Shown: positions 11,216 through 23,788, counted from the first letter of the stretch. The stretch: 64,000 nucleotides of DNA from Alnus glutinosa (GCF_958979055.1 NC_084894.1:19685616-19749615), one strand, 5' to 3'. The notes: a model not told the origin generated them from the sequence alone. Numbers and translations: made by a program.

Positions 11216-12831
11216 GTTACGATTCCTCTCATGCTTTATAAAATAACTACTTGGGACAAACAATAGCAAACATAAAGTTCCCGCGAATATTTGGTAGGGT
11301 GGAGGGGTGGGATGGATACCTTTGCATAAAGGTGCAAACATGAACTTAATTATGTAACACACTAAACTCAAAAATCCTCATTTCATGAAAAATGCTTGCT
11401 AAATTGAGAAAAGAATAGTTAGAAGTGGTTGTTTGTTTTGCAGAAAACTAAAACGTTTCACTCAAGGCACATTTTACAAAATAATTTAACTAATCTAAAC
11501 CCAATTTTAGCAAAAAGGAGGTACACTTATCAGTTTAATGGAATGCCACTTGTCTCAATGTTATGCATTCCTTTGAATGATTCCCCGTATTATTACTTAC
11601 TAAGTTGTAGACTTGCGCTTATATCTTTTCCATCTATTAAACATGTATTGTTTTATAGTTGGACCAGCCTAAGATGTTGAATTCAAGATGGACCTTGAAG
11701 CAAGTTTGGCGTAGTGATATCGATACAGTTATGCTTGAGGACTAATCGCAGGATTTTGAAAGTTGCTCATGGTAATTAGTATTTTTGGGTGATATTTTAG
11801 GCTTAGCATTGGAGGCTCGACTGTGTATTAAGGTTTAGTTTAGATCTTTTATATCGATGATTTGTTTAGTGTGGTTTTAGTTATGTAATGACTCTTAGTA
11901 AATGTTCTAGTTGTAATTAATGTTGATATAATATTTTAGATTTTCACTGCGTATTATTCTCTATTTGAAAAGTAGAGATCCATGAGTCTTATTCCTTATG
12001 GAATGGGACTGAGAGGCGAACCATAAAGTTAATTACCAGTTAATTAATTTATTGGGGCATTACAATAACATGGTCTACAAATAAGTGTAATTTGTTTTTC
12101 CTACCATTTGCCAACTTTTTGATCGTCTTAGATGTCTTGGTCTTTGGTAAGTCCATGTATACGTTCATTACTATCATCGTCATACTTATAATACAAAATA
12201 GAAGATCCTTATACTTGTACCGTAAGTACAATTTTAGTATATTGGTAATATCTCAAAAGCACAAGAGGTCTACATCTAGACTCTCTATGGTTATCACATC
12301 TCCTCCTATATATTTCATTTGTGGAATAGACAAAGACCCATGATGGTAAATAATGAGATCAATAGCTCCTGCAGTCATTTCTGCACCATGATAGTAAACA
12401 GGTAATTAAGACAAATGCATATATAGACTACAAAAACACATGCACTCACACTCGAACGCAGTCAACACATGCACTCAAACTCACACATCACACGTGCACA
12501 AAAAGAAAATGTTCTGCTCCTCAAATTTTTATCTCAAAAAATGATTTTCAAAGTAAAACCTAGGTTCAAAAAAATAAAGTTATTAAATCACAGTGGGGAA
12601 AAAAACATTTAAACCCTTACAGTTAAATTACAAACGTTTGTGACCACGTAATCCAACGCTTTTCAATCCGTGATTCTCCATTGCTTAATGAAGATTTCAA
12701 CTAACTTTCTTTCAATCCAAGCAATGAAAAAGTATAAAAGATTCACAGAAGTCAAAGGGTACGTACACACAATCTTCTTCAATCGACCTTTCTGTGTCAT
12801 TCGAAAGAATTCCAAATCTTGAACCAAAAAT
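11216..12831. other. Intergenic, including the PPR gene promoter region
   Basis: No ORF with protein-like features. 12420-12500 is CA-rich (CACATGCACTCA units). The last 150 bp before the PPR start codon should hold its promoter and leader, but no clear TATA box is visible. Confidence 0.5.
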
Positions 12832-14220
12832 ATGCGTCTGCAAAACTTCCTGAAAACCCTCAAAACCGTTAAAAGAAGCCACCGTCCAAACCTATCCCCT
12901 AAACCCAACCAAGCAATAACAGAAATCATCTCCAAAACCCTAAACCCCTCAGCTCCCAACGCCTTCCTCTCCAATCTCAACCCCACCACGCTTCTCCATA
13001 TTCTCACAGACCCAGATCTTAAATCCTCGAAATGCTTGCGTTTCTTCGACTTTCTCCTTCAAAATCAATCTCTCATATCCTTCAAGCCTGACCTGGAATC
13101 CCACTTGACCCTAATTTGCCGGCTTCTTAGGGAGAGAAGGTTTTCGGATGCTGAGAAAACTATCAAATCTGTCTCGGTTGGCGAAAATTCCAGGTACCCA
13201 TTCTCTGTTCTTGCTCCTGCAGTTGGGAATTGCTGCAATGATCCAAAAGTCATGGCAAAGTTTTTCAATTCTATGCTTAAGGTTTATTCTGATTGTAAAA
13301 TGCTCGGCGGAGTTTCGGAAGTTTTCGATTATATGAAAAACAATGGAATTGGGATCGATGAGAAGACTTGTACCGTACATTTACTTGCCCTTAGAAGTTC
13401 CGATAATGTACAATTGGGTTTGGACTTCTTCTATCGAATGGTAGAGTCGGGTATTGAGGTTTCTGTGTATTCTTTGACAGCGGTGGTGGATGGGCTGTGC
13501 AGGAGTGGAAATGTCAAGAGGGGGAGGGAGTTGGTGGAGGAGATGAGTGGTGGAGGAATTAAACCCAATGTTGTTACTTTCAATGTAATGGTAGATTCTT
13601 GTGCTAAGAGATGGAATCTTGAGGAGTTGGATATGGTTTTGCTTTTGATGGAGAAGGAAGGGGTGGCATTCAATGATCACACATACAAAAGTTTGGTCGA
13701 TGGGTTCACGAGTTGTGGCAAGGTCGACGAAGCCAAAAGGTTGGTTTTGGAGATGCATGATAAAGGTTTAAAAGTGGATACGTATTTGTACAATTTGATA
13801 ATTAATGGGTATTGTAGATTGGGGTCTATGGACGGTGCAATTTACCTGTTCGATGAAATGACCCACAGAAGTGCTTTTCCTAATGCTGATACGTACTGGG
13901 CTCTGATAAGTGGTCTTTGCAAGGCTGGAGAAATGGGGCTGGCAATGGCATACATGAATGAGATGCAGACCAAAGGGATAGAACTAGACGACATCATGTT
14001 TAATACGTTGATTGATGACTTTTGCAACATAGGGATGGTCGTTCAAGCATTTGAGTTGCAAGTTTTGATGGAGAAGAAAGGATTAATTGCTGATTTAACT
14101 GTGTGTGGGAAGATAGTGAGTGGGTTATGTACGTTGAATCGGGCCGAGGAAGCAAAGAGGCTACTGAACTTGATGGTTAAAAGGGGTGCAACCCCCGAAA
14201 TTGCGAGATTCACTACTTGA
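12832..14220 (+). CDS. P-class pentatricopeptide repeat protein
   Basis: An intronless 462-residue ORF. The N-terminus (about 1-40) is rich in Lys/Arg/Ser/Pro and lacks acids, as in mitochondrial or plastid targeting peptides. At least eight 35-residue PPR motifs follow, at roughly 143-176, 212-246, 247-281, 282-316, 317-351, 352-386, 387-421 and 422-456, with typical cores such as VVDGLCRSG, LIINGYCRLG and LISGLCKAGEM. No E, DYW or SMR domain follows, so it is P class. Such proteins bind organelle RNA and affect its stability, splicing or translation; the target cannot be read from here. Length and lack of introns are normal for the family. The first ATG of the open frame is used. No disrupting change is seen, and nothing nearby is functionally related. 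Confidence 0.9.
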   Translation: MRLQNFLKTLKTVKRSHRPNLSPKPNQAITEIISKTLNPSAPNAFLSNLNPTTLLHILTDPDLKSSKCLRFFDFLLQNQSLISFKPDLESHLTLICRLLRERRFSDAEKTIKSVSVGENSRYPFSVLAPAVGNCCNDPKVMAKFFNSMLKVYSDCKMLGGVSEVFDYMKNNGIGIDEKTCTVHLLALRSSDNVQLGLDFFYRMVESGIEVSVYSLTAVVDGLCRSGNVKRGRELVEEMSGGGIKPNVVTFNVMVDSCAKRWNLEELDMVLLLMEKEGVAFNDHTYKSLVDGFTSCGKVDEAKRLVLEMHDKGLKVDTYLYNLIINGYCRLGSMDGAIYLFDEMTHRSAFPNADTYWALISGLCKAGEMGLAMAYMNEMQTKGIELDDIMFNTLIDDFCNIGMVVQAFELQVLMEKKGLIADLTVCGKIVSGLCTLNRAEEAKRLLNLMVKRGATPEIARFTT

Positions 14221-14380
14221 ATTGATATTGAAGATAGACATCTTTGCGCAATGGAGGATTTTTTTTAGAAGCATATCCTTATGGGGAGATGGGGGATAAT
14301 TTTCCTTGAATAAGTAATGCTATGCGTCTTATCACCCCAAAGCTTATTTGGCGTGGTCCACATCACGCTATATAAGCTTT

Positions 14381-14511
14381 GAGTAATGTTTTTTGCACAA
14401 CTCTCACACAATTTTTACATAATTCTAACAATTTTTTTTTTAATTTTTTATTTTTATGATCAACTATTGGATTTGTTTTCCTACGTGTGGGCTCTAAATA
14501 TTTAATGGTTG

Positions 14512-14554
<43 letters not shown>

Positions 14555-14580
14555 TTAGAGTTGTTCAAGAAACATTACTC
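14381..14580. mobile_element. MITE with 9-bp target duplication (Mutator type)
   Basis: Ends GAGTAATGTTTTTTGCACAA and TTGTTCAAGAAACATTACTC are inverted. Flanks are ATAAGCTTT on both sides (14372-14380 and 14581-14589), a perfect 9-bp duplication. The interior is AT-rich with a 33-base poly(A) run. It lies about 160 bp downstream of the PPR stop codon, so it may supply that gene's 3' end. Confidence 0.85.
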
Positions 14581-14589
14581 ATAAGCTTT

Positions 14590-15090
14590 GGACTGATGGA
14601 GGATAATGTGGTGATGTATAGTCTTACTCGCTCTGGAAAAGCTAGAATATAGTGGTATTAGTCTTATGAATAAGAGTGTCCTGAAATATTTATTTGCACC
14701 ATTTCTTTACCTCTATTTATTTCGGATAAAAAGACTTGAACAAGTGTAAAAATTAAAAATAAATATAATAACTTTGAACCTATGTTGCCCTTATATAAAA
14801 TAACGAACATGGAGTTTTTGGGCCAGCCATGAAAGGTTATTACACGAGCAGCATCCAAGGGCTTATTACACTACATTCAATCATCATCTATTCCCGGCAC
14901 CCTCCTCTTCCGTGCCGCAGCCAACATACAAGCAGTTGTGGACGTCAAAGTTTTTGCAATATAAAGGTGCCATTGTTGCCACCTTTCCTTGGGTTAGGTG
15001 GAGGATATTCATTTTATACATAGCTGGAGTTTGTCATCTAATTACATGGCTCGTGAAATCTGCGGAGGTTTAAGGTTGCTGCTGTAGGAG
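14590..15090. other. Spacer, nothing identified
   Basis: No recognisable gene. The only ORFs are about 64 codons and have no family features. Confidence 0.5.
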
Positions 15091-15094
15091 AGAG

Positions 15095-15860
15095 GGTTTT
15101 TTTTTTATTATTTTTTTTTATTTTTGAGTACAAAGTGATCAAAGAAAAACTAAGTTAGGGAACATAGAAAGTAGAGGGGGAATCTTTCCCATTACATGAA
15201 GGAAAATAGCTAGGTAAAGAGGATAGGATGAGAATGCATCCAGAATGAAGTCTGGTTGCGGTCCAATTTGCCATATGATAGGCACAGAAGTTTGCACTTC
15301 AATTAACATGACTAGCCATCTAGCTAGTTGTGGAATGAATGATAACATGAATATGGAAAATAGTAAATGAAATTCTCTAATCTTGTGTGAGAGTAGGCTG
15401 TTGTAAAACCAAAGTGACATTGAGTGAATTACCTTTTATGATAAAAGAAGATATTTGTAAGGAGATTGCCAATTCAACAGCTAGTTATGCAGTAAAAGCC
15501 TCACCATAAATTGTGGAGCAAGGAGAACTGATAAGGGAAATACACCTAATAATAGAACCATTTGAATCTCTGCAGACTGCTGCCTGTGCTGAAAAAGAAT
15601 TTCTAATGGCTGTATCATAATTGATCTTAAAATAAGGATAGGAGGGACGCTTCTAAACCTCTTTGAGAATAACTTGTTTTGATTCCATGCAGAATGATGC
15701 TCTAGAACAATCCTATTAATAGTAGTAGAAATGACGAGTGTATCAGGAATAAGATCATCACGGTGAGTTTTATTCCTGACAAACCAAATATAATAACAAG
15801 CTATAGTCGCAAAAATTTGAAACATATGAGCCTCATACTAAGGATTCCAAGCATGTTGTG
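15095..15860 (-). pseudogene. 5'-truncated LINE: reverse transcriptase-associated RNase H relic
   Basis: The minus-strand translation in shifting frames gives the plant LINE RNase H-like (RVT_3) pattern: INYDTAIRNSFSAQAAVCRD, a GSIIRCISL strand, YGEAFTA and later a SANFCAYHMANWTA segment typical of the C-terminus. An in-frame stop follows YGEAFTA and a frameshift follows before the last segment. The 3' end runs into an A-rich tract at about 15095-15120, as expected for a poly(A)-tailed element truncated at its 5' end. No endonuclease or reverse transcriptase domain remains. Confidence 0.75.
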
Positions 15861-16280
15861 AGATCTTAATGGAATAAGTGGCCCTCAACTACATAGGAAA
15901 AGGATAGTTTGATCTTTGATGCTAGGCTTTGCTTGGTGATATCAGATTTTCCAGATATCTCTGTTTCTTTTTTTCTTTTCTTTTTTTCAATAATGTGAAA
16001 TTAAGAAGTACTGAATGATTGTCTTTAGCCAACCTAAATCCTGATTGGTACTTTGGTAAAAAATTGCTCCGCGACCCTGCAAATCCGTGGCATTATAGAT
16101 CATAACGGGTTGAATAATGCCACTATTTACCCATGTTATATCCGGACATAATTTAAGTAACTTATAATGCCAACTACTTGAAAAAAAAATTATAAATTAT
16201 AAACTACTTAAAATGAGTAATGTACTTAAGAGTACCAAAGTTTATTCCATAGGCAAAATGACAGTATATTTGAAAGAAAA
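15861..16280. other. Spacer, nothing identified
   Basis: AT-rich, with no ORF or repeat that I can support. Confidence 0.5.
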
Positions 16281-16558
16281 ATGCTAGATACTACAATTCT
16301 ATCCAATATTCATCTAACAAGACAAAAAAAAAATAAAAAAAATAAAAAAAAAATAAAAAAAAAAAAGGAAAAAAAGAAAAGAAAGAAGAAGATCAAATAG
16401 TTGATTTGGAGTGCCATGTCAACATTGTTAGACAATTGTAAGATAAAAATATAGTATCTAGCATTACTAAAAAAAAAAAAAATTCAATGGTTGATTTGGT
16501 GTGCCACATCAACATTATTGAATAATTGTAAAATAAAAATATAATATCTAGCATCACT
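16281..16558. mobile_element. MITE with a duplicated right half
   Basis: ATGCTAGATACTACAATTCT at the left end pairs with the inverted ATAGTATCTAGCAT at about 16450-16463. The right half (TTGATTTGG to TCTAGCAT) is repeated once at 16486-16555 with several substitutions. The middle is an A-rich tract with AAAAAAT units. Confidence 0.7.
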
Positions 16559-16870
16559 CTATTTGAAACTAACCACGAGCCTCTTTTGCATTTGTAATGC
16601 AGAAACGCTGTTGAGAAGAATTGAGCCGCAATCAGAGCAGCACTTTTACCTACTGAGAATCAGAACATTTTCATTTCATGTATATTTTTCTTAGTGTCCC
16701 ACACCTCCAAAGTTGCCAAACCAATCCCAACCACCAAAGACCCCCATATACCAGACGCCTAAAACAAAATAACTTATGCTTTTTTAACTATTTGTTTTTC
16801 CTTTTGCTCCATGAGTAAACCTATACATGGTATATTTCCAATGTAAACTAGGAGAAATAAGGAATCAGTA

Positions 16871-19800
16871 TTACCCCTTCTTCATGGAAGGATCGCCAAG
16901 TATTTCCTCTTCCCGTTCATCTGCAGTCTCTTTCCACTCTTTGGAATCACCTTCCACAAGAGTTGGATCTATTTCAATGTTGGTAGTGAGTGGGCCTTGT
17001 GGGGTTCCAAAAAGTGTAGTGAATATCTGTCTATGGCATTCATCACAAAAGTAGACGTAAGTAAAATGACCCTCATATGGGAGCTTATGTACTGCAACTC
17101 CTGGTAGAATCCGGTGCACAAAATCAGTCATTGATGGCGGGACCACTGTATCATCCATTCCCTGTAAAACAATGGATATTTTTTCTTTCAGATTAACAAA
17201 AAAGGATCTAAAAAAAAAAAAATGTATTGATAGCAAATACATGATACCTCCAAATAAAAAATAATAGGGTTAAATATATAAAAGCCCCCCAAACTACCAC
17301 CCTTTCTCCGGATGGCCCCCCAAACTACCAATGCTTAGATTCTGGCCCCCCAAACTACCACTTTCTGATTTTTTGGCCCCATCCGTTCATTTATGCCGTT
17401 AATTTTAAACAGAATTCCGAAAATACCCCTCCTACACTTTGAAATTCTCACGGTTAAGGGAGGGGTATTTTCGGGTTTTTGTCCAATTTCCGTTAGAATT
17501 AACGGCATAAATAGACGGATGGGGCCAAAAAATCAAAAAGTGGTAGTTTGGAGGGCCAAAATCTAAGCATTGGTAGTTTGGGGGGCCATCCGGAGAAAGG
17601 GTGGTAGTTTGGGGGGCTTTTATATATTTAACCCAAAATAATACATCTATTCAAGGTTCTGTTTGATTTCACAGAAAAAATATAAAAAAATAAAAAATAA
17701 AAAATTCTTGGCTTAAGAATCGTTTTCTATCAGTTTAAGTAGCATAAGCCTTTTTTTCTTTTAGAATTTTTGCAAAAGTTGTTTTAATGTGTTCTATCAG
17801 CATCAGAGCAAGTCAACTACAATAGTTATTTCCAAGTAACTGATCTTGTTCTTATCTCCTCAACTTATCAAATAAGGTAAACTACATCCATCAAATGTCT
17901 CTAGATACAGCAAGTCTGCAGCGACGAATAAGCGGACCATAAGCCAAACATGTCCCAAGCTATCTTAAGAGTGCTAAAGCATTAAAATATAAACCTGCTG
18001 AAACAAAGATGGAGAGAATGGAGACGTCACTAACCTGCCATATGTGTATTGGGCCAAGGAAGCCTGTGTATTCCTCTTTAGGTTCAGTGAGTATAGCCTT
18101 GAGCCAATTAAGCATGCCTTTCCCTCGCTGTTTCTTTTGTAACTTAAGATCTGCAAGGCTGAAACCCCAATTTGAGACCTGTAACACAGCTTCCTCCACA
18201 AAGGGTTTTGTATTTCCCTGCCTAATTGATTCTTCCACATCCCTTTGCCAGAATTCTTCATAGAGTGGGTCTTCTATCAAAGCTCTATCCTAGAAAGATC
18301 AGTAATATCCTCGATAAGGAGTTATACAAGTAAACAAAAATTTCAATGGGACATCTCAAAGAATATGAAAATGTTAACATTTAAAAATGGGAACCAATCT
18401 ACTGAACAGTCAGATAGCTCTGGATAAATTCAAGTACATACTATGCCAAAGGTGTTGCACCATTTTCTCCAACTAATTGGAAGCAGCAGCATAAATGCTC
18501 TATTACCATACAGCATATCAGAGGTATTGTGTATTCTCAACATAAATCTCCAGCACAATACCTGACCTCTTCTATCACCCCCCTTTTCTTTTCTTTTTTA
18601 ATCAATCTTTTTCTTTTTCTTTTTCTTTTTTTAATAAAGACCTTTTTTTTCATCAACCTTTAAAAGCAGTCACTCCTTGCTGGCATTCCCTTAGCTCTAT
18701 ACCAAGGCATCCTTCTTATCTATTCAAACAGCACAAAGGCTGAACTCACTTATAGAAGAACATGCCAAGAATTCTCGGCCACATACAACTTTCCTTCCAA
18801 TATCTAGAAAGTAATTTGTTTTAACTGAAATTGTAAAAGCACCTTACAGGAAACAGGACAGAAGAAGAAGAAAACGAGAGAGAAAACCCATAGCAACCAT
18901 TAGAAGACATCACAAAATAGAGATGATAATGCGGTCTAATTTGAAGATACATCATCTGAAAGCAATCATGAGTGAAAAAAAAAAAAAAAAATTCTCACCC
19001 TCTTTCCCAGTGACAATGACAGCCACTTATCAATCTGATCATGCTTTCCAGACAAGAAGCTTCGACGATAGAAGTAAGAAAGAAAGCTAGGAAACCTCAA
19101 AGCTAAAAAGTACATAAATTTCCTCCTTCGTGTCCACTTATCCCAGGTTCCACGTCTCTCTACCTTAGCCATGCATGGATCATATGGATTAACCATTGGA
19201 GCAAACATGGCTGCACCTGGTAGAATGTAGAATAAATCTTCATTTCCTCGACAACAAGAATGAGTAATTCATGATGATGGTCATGTGGTGTAAAATTTTC
19301 TATTGTATTGATGAACTTAGAAAATATTGGCTTTGTAAATTCATATTATCAACATAGTTATAAAAGTAAAGCGATTTACCATGTCAAACAATTGCATGTT
19401 AACATGGGTTACTGAATTTTACCAACACCTTGCCCCTTTTTCATGCAGTTCTTAGTCCAATTCCTTCAAGAGCAGCAAACTTTGGAACCATGTCAACAAT
19501 ATCAAGATTGTCAACAGAATAGGTTGGAATAAGCAGTGCAAATAATCTTTTCACCATACCATGCTAATCACGGTTATGGCCTAAAAGTACTAAATGTTGC
19601 CATGTCCTCTGCTGTATTCTTTCATCATCTTTTCTGGGAATCACACAATTCATACAGAGCTTTCAACTAATTAAAATTCTACTCACTTTTTTTTCTTTTT
19701 CTTCCCCCCCCCCCCCCCCAATTTTACAACAAAATAACAAAAAGAAAACCACTTTCTTTTCATTTGAGGATTAATAATACTATATTTTAAGTTTTCTTCA

Positions 19801-22419
19801 TGGCAACTGAAATATATCTCACGCAAATATTTTACCCTTTTTCTTTTTTTGGTTCTAAGGAGATATCTTTGACCATATTATTTTCTGTGGTGCAACCAAG
19901 GAGAACTTCAAAAAAAGAAAAGAACAAAAAAAAAATCTTATTTCCACCACTTCACCCTGCACCAGGAAAAGCACATTACCGCTACATTGTCTTTATTACA
20001 TTTCAAAGGGAACAACATCACCAAAAAAATCCAGCATTCAGAAAATCAAAATCCAAGCAATAATTTTTAAGGGAAAATGAAGAGTATGTATCCTCAATGA
20101 GAAATAGAGGCAAATGCAAAGTTGCTCTATTCCAACCACTAAAGGATATGTTATAAGAAATTTTCATTCATTCAAAGAGAGTGTTGTTGGTTTGTGAGGT
20201 TCCACAATCTAGCCAAGCAAAGCTGATTCAAACAAATTTTTGATGGAAATAACGACAGACATAATACCGGCAACTCTATAAGGAATGTATCTGAGTGCAG
20301 CCCAAGCATGCATGCTTCCGCTCGAGTATCCCACAACCCAGAACTTGTCATTAATGCCAACAGCATTTGCTAAAAGTAACATGTCCATTGCTGAAGACTT
20401 AAGGTTCCTGTTGGGATGAGGATCACTCTCGCCAAAACCAGGAAGATCATATGTTAGCAAGCGAATCCCAAACTCTTCCAGCAGTGAAGCCTTAAGTCCG
20501 GGTATTCCTAATTAAAAAGATCATACAGAACCTGAAGAAAATCAAATTTTGTGGAAGAATACATGGCAACAAATGTTACTCAAATAAACAGGCAAGCTGT
20601 ATGTTTTCAACACTGACTTTTCAAAAAAAAAAAAAAGTTTTAAACACTGTAAATGTACAACCTGCAAGTCTGGAGGAAAGGAAGGTATGTGGAGCAAGCA
20701 TAGAAAATCTAGCTCTTTCAGCTGAAACACCTTGCTCCTTGTATGCCATGTACCTACCATCCGGAAGCACTATGAGGTTTGCACTAGGAGGATGCAGGTA
20801 GACTTTCTTCGGCAATGGGATGGAAGAGGTATCATGTTCGGTACTTAGGTTCAAGGCTGCAGATTAAGTAACCACGTTATCACGGGTTGAAGGATAACAT
20901 AATAGAAGTACTAAAAGACATATACAAAAGCATACATTAAATATCTTGCAGCATAAATACCAAATAAACTGATATAAACATCTATACAAACAAATATCTT
21001 CTGAATAAACAAAATATTCTAAAAGAACCCACGGTAATGCTCAAGAATGATGCAGAGTGTAAGATGCAGGAGAGAAACAAAACACCACGGCTAGAGAAAG
21101 GTTTAAAAATAACTTCGGAACAACACAAGCTCCACAAACTTGCATTGAACAGTTATAATTTATTGATTATTTGCATACCATCTATGTTCTATTAAAGACC
21201 CAATTACACTTTAGAATAGTCCCTGTAAATCACTCGAGTAAAGAAGTGCACATGAGGCATGAAATGTTGTTTGCTAAGCTCTAGGGCCCAACAGATTACA
21301 GGCAGAACCGAAAAGCTATAGAATACATGAACTTCCAATCACTTATCAACAAATCAATTACAAAAATTAATCAGAGCAAGTTTGGTTCAAGGGGCATCAA
21401 ATTGATTCAAGGAGCTTATTTCCAATCGAGAGCCGAATGGTCAATTTAGTCATCATAAGGATCTCTAATAGCAGCTTTTCTATGCACTCCAGGAGAACAT
21501 GGAAAGAAATTGAGTTGAAGTTATATAAATATGCTCAGGAAAGAAGAAGAAAAAAAAAAAGAGTTGCGTGTAAGTAAGTCCATGAAAATGACTACGAAAG
21601 TATTTCCAGAAACAACATGAAACTAAGAAATGAAAACAACGGGTAAAACTAAATACTACAACATGGTTTTATGTAATGACAAGAAGCAAAATTCTCCAAC
21701 ACTCTGGGATTTGAAGCAAATCTTCCCAAACAATTCGTGCGTACAAGAACAACTGACACTTTATACTAAGCGAGCATTTAATGGCATTTTCCAAAGCAAA
21801 TCAAATCTCAAACAATCGCAAATCGTCAAAAAAATACCCAAAAATTCTCTATACAAACAACAAACTAAGACGAAGTTCTTTCCTCCAAATCCTCGGAAAT
21901 CAAAACTCAATTGCTTTCACTTTCCCGCACTTAGTCAAGTACCAAGCAGAGCATATTTTCTTTTCCCAAATTTAAAAATAAAATCTAAAGCTCAAAAAAC
22001 ACTTATTTACAATTTTCACGGTAACCAACCAAAGACATAGCCTGATGTCAATGAACTTAATCCCCCCACTTCTTCTCCAAAACCCCAAACATACCTGCAA
22101 ATGCAATCGCCAAGACAAAGAATATAACCGCCAAGGCGTGCAAGGGGTCCTTATCCTCTGGCAGGTACTCATTGAACACTCTCAGCTTCTCACAAGCCCA
22201 TCGCACTCTCCTCCCAACGTACGACGAGCCCTTCCCCAACGTCCTCCCGATGTACGAGTCCTCTCTCAACAGGCTCTGCCGCACTATATCCCTGCACCCC
22301 TTCCCGAACTCCACCGACATCTCCGCCGCCGCCTTCACAAACTCGGTTACATGATCCGTCAAGCCCTCCGGCGCCGGAACCTGCCATCCGGCGTCGTTTC
22401 GATAACGGCCCGCCGCCAT
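16871..22419 (-). CDS. Alpha/beta hydrolase superfamily protein, six exons
   Basis: Exons on the minus strand: 22419-22095, 20856-20662, 20507-20268, 19216-18999, 18289-18035, 17161-16871. All introns are GT-AG, phases agree, and the product is 507 residues. Residues 1-90 are hydrophilic; a membrane segment follows at about 94-109 (ALAVIFFVLAIAFA), so it should be membrane-anchored with the hydrolase domain after it. The fold shows LLTYDLPGFGESD and the nucleophile elbow GYSSGS (Ser235), an acid at GMDD (Asp414/415) and His443 in YEGHFTY, a complete triad. This is a conserved plant family, but the substrate is not known to me and not deducible. The start is the first ATG of exon 1. No frame damage. 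Reading through the exon 1 donor would give a different 120-residue product (see findings). Confidence 0.92.
17267..17634. mobile_element. Mutator-type long-TIR MITE in the last hydrolase intron
   Basis: GGGTTAAATATATAAAAGCC at the left is repeated inverted at the right, and the inverted arms match with few changes for about 130 bp, leaving a short centre. Flanks are AAAATAATA at 17258-17266 and 17635-17643, an exact 9-bp duplication. Each arm holds three copies of CCCCCCAAACTACCA. No ORF. The intron's splice sites (donor 18034, acceptor 17162) lie outside it. Confidence 0.93.
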
Positions 22420-22798
22420 TTTTCTTCCGCACGGTTCTAGAACTGATGCATACAGCGCATGATCATGTGCGTATTGTTATGAATAGCAAGAATTGGAGGC
22501 TGAAAAAGGCTTGTGGAAATGGGAGAAGGTAAAGAGGTTGGGAAAAAGCTTGACTCCGACGCAAAGATGGAAAGAGAATTTTCATCGGGAGGGGGGACCA
22601 AAAGGGATTGACAAAGGAAGGGGGTAAAAGGCTGGTGAGAAATAGCGGGGATGGACGTGGAAATTCCTGAGGGGAGTGAAAAGGATGTGTTGAGGAAAGA
22701 GAGTAGACTCTGGCTCCGGTGGGTGGAGATCGAGATGGACGGTCAGGATTCGTCACGTGGAGAGGCCGTTATGTGAGCGAAAGAGAGTGCTAGCCAAT
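22420..22798 (-). promoter_or_regulatory. Probable promoter and 5' UTR region of the hydrolase gene
   Basis: Non-coding sequence directly upstream of the hydrolase start codon, rich in CCTTT/TTCCC on the gene's strand, as in plant 5' UTRs. No clear TATA box is seen. It is bounded upstream by a MITE. Confidence 0.4.
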
Positions 22799-22980
22799 GA
22801 GTAATGCTACATGTCATACCCACGTCCCTCTTGTGTCCCTCTAAAAATGAGGTGGCTTTTAAAATCACCATTGAGCTTGTGATTGATCAAAATTGAATTT
22901 TGATCACATGGTGATTTTAAAAGCCACATCATTTTTAGAGGGACACAAGATGGACATAAGTATGACGTTTAGAATTACTC
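22799..22980. mobile_element. Foldback MITE (GAGTAAT ends)
   Basis: The two arms of about 72 bp are nearly perfect inverted repeats (GAGTAATGCTACATGTCATA at the left against AGAATTACTC at the right) around a 38-bp centre, so the whole element can fold. Flanks CTAGCCAAT and TTAGCGAAT agree at seven of nine bases, a decayed 9-bp duplication. Related elements are at 40820, about 53620 and 54807. Confidence 0.88.
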
Positions 22981-23788
22981 TTAGCGAATATCGTTGGGCG
23001 TAAAGGGCTGGGTTTTCTGTTCTGTACAGCTGTACTCTCGTTTCTTTGCGCGTGCGTGCGTGCGCTGGCCACGTCAGGCATTCACGTGTAAAATAGTAAC
23101 TCTTCGCGCCTGTGTAAAATAGTAATTAATTTTTTTTTTAATTTAGATAAATGGTTATAATTTCTACGTATAAACATACGAATTTAAAACAATTCTACAT
23201 ACTATTGTGCAACAATTATAAATTTAAAAAAAAAAAAAAAAAAATGTGTCCGTTGCGATTCTATTTGGGAATTAAACCATTGAGCATTTACGGTTCAACT
23301 AGGAATTTAAATTTGAGTAATGCTTCATTTGCGACTATGTGAGCAGTTACCTTTCCGCTTACTCTTTGAGGTGGTATTTTCAAGTCAATTTTTTAAAAAA
23401 ATTAATTGACGCCCAGTACGATGCGGCATTATTACATAAATTCAATAACAATTTATCCAGGAAAATGATCAAAATATTCACAATGTACAACACCAAGGCA
23501 CATTAGAATGGGGTCCACACATTGAGTCCCACCCCAATATGCCTTTGTGTTGTGTCATTGTTGTGCACAAAGAGTGTAAGGATTACTCATCATTAATCCA
23601 ACCTTTTTTTGTGGTGGCGAACTACCTTTTTTCGAAATTTCAAGGGTAATTGTACCACCCTCGAATCCTAGGGGCAGTTTCAGTCACTCGTATAGCTCGC
23701 TCTAATTGGTAGTCAGAACAATCAAATCAGGTGGTCTAACAATAATTTTTTTTCCTGACGTGGCACTAAGTAAGGAAGAGGATTGTAA
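22981..23788. other. Spacer with one further small MITE
   Basis: No gene. At about 23458-23592 an imperfect inverted repeat (ACAACACCAAGGCACATT against AATATGCCTTTGTGTTGT) marks a small MITE ending near GGATTACTC. 23050-23065 is a short GTGCGTGCGTGCG run. Confidence 0.6.

Noticed and set aside
13065..14030. Minus-strand ORFs up to 125 codons
   Set aside because: They are antisense shadows of the PPR gene.
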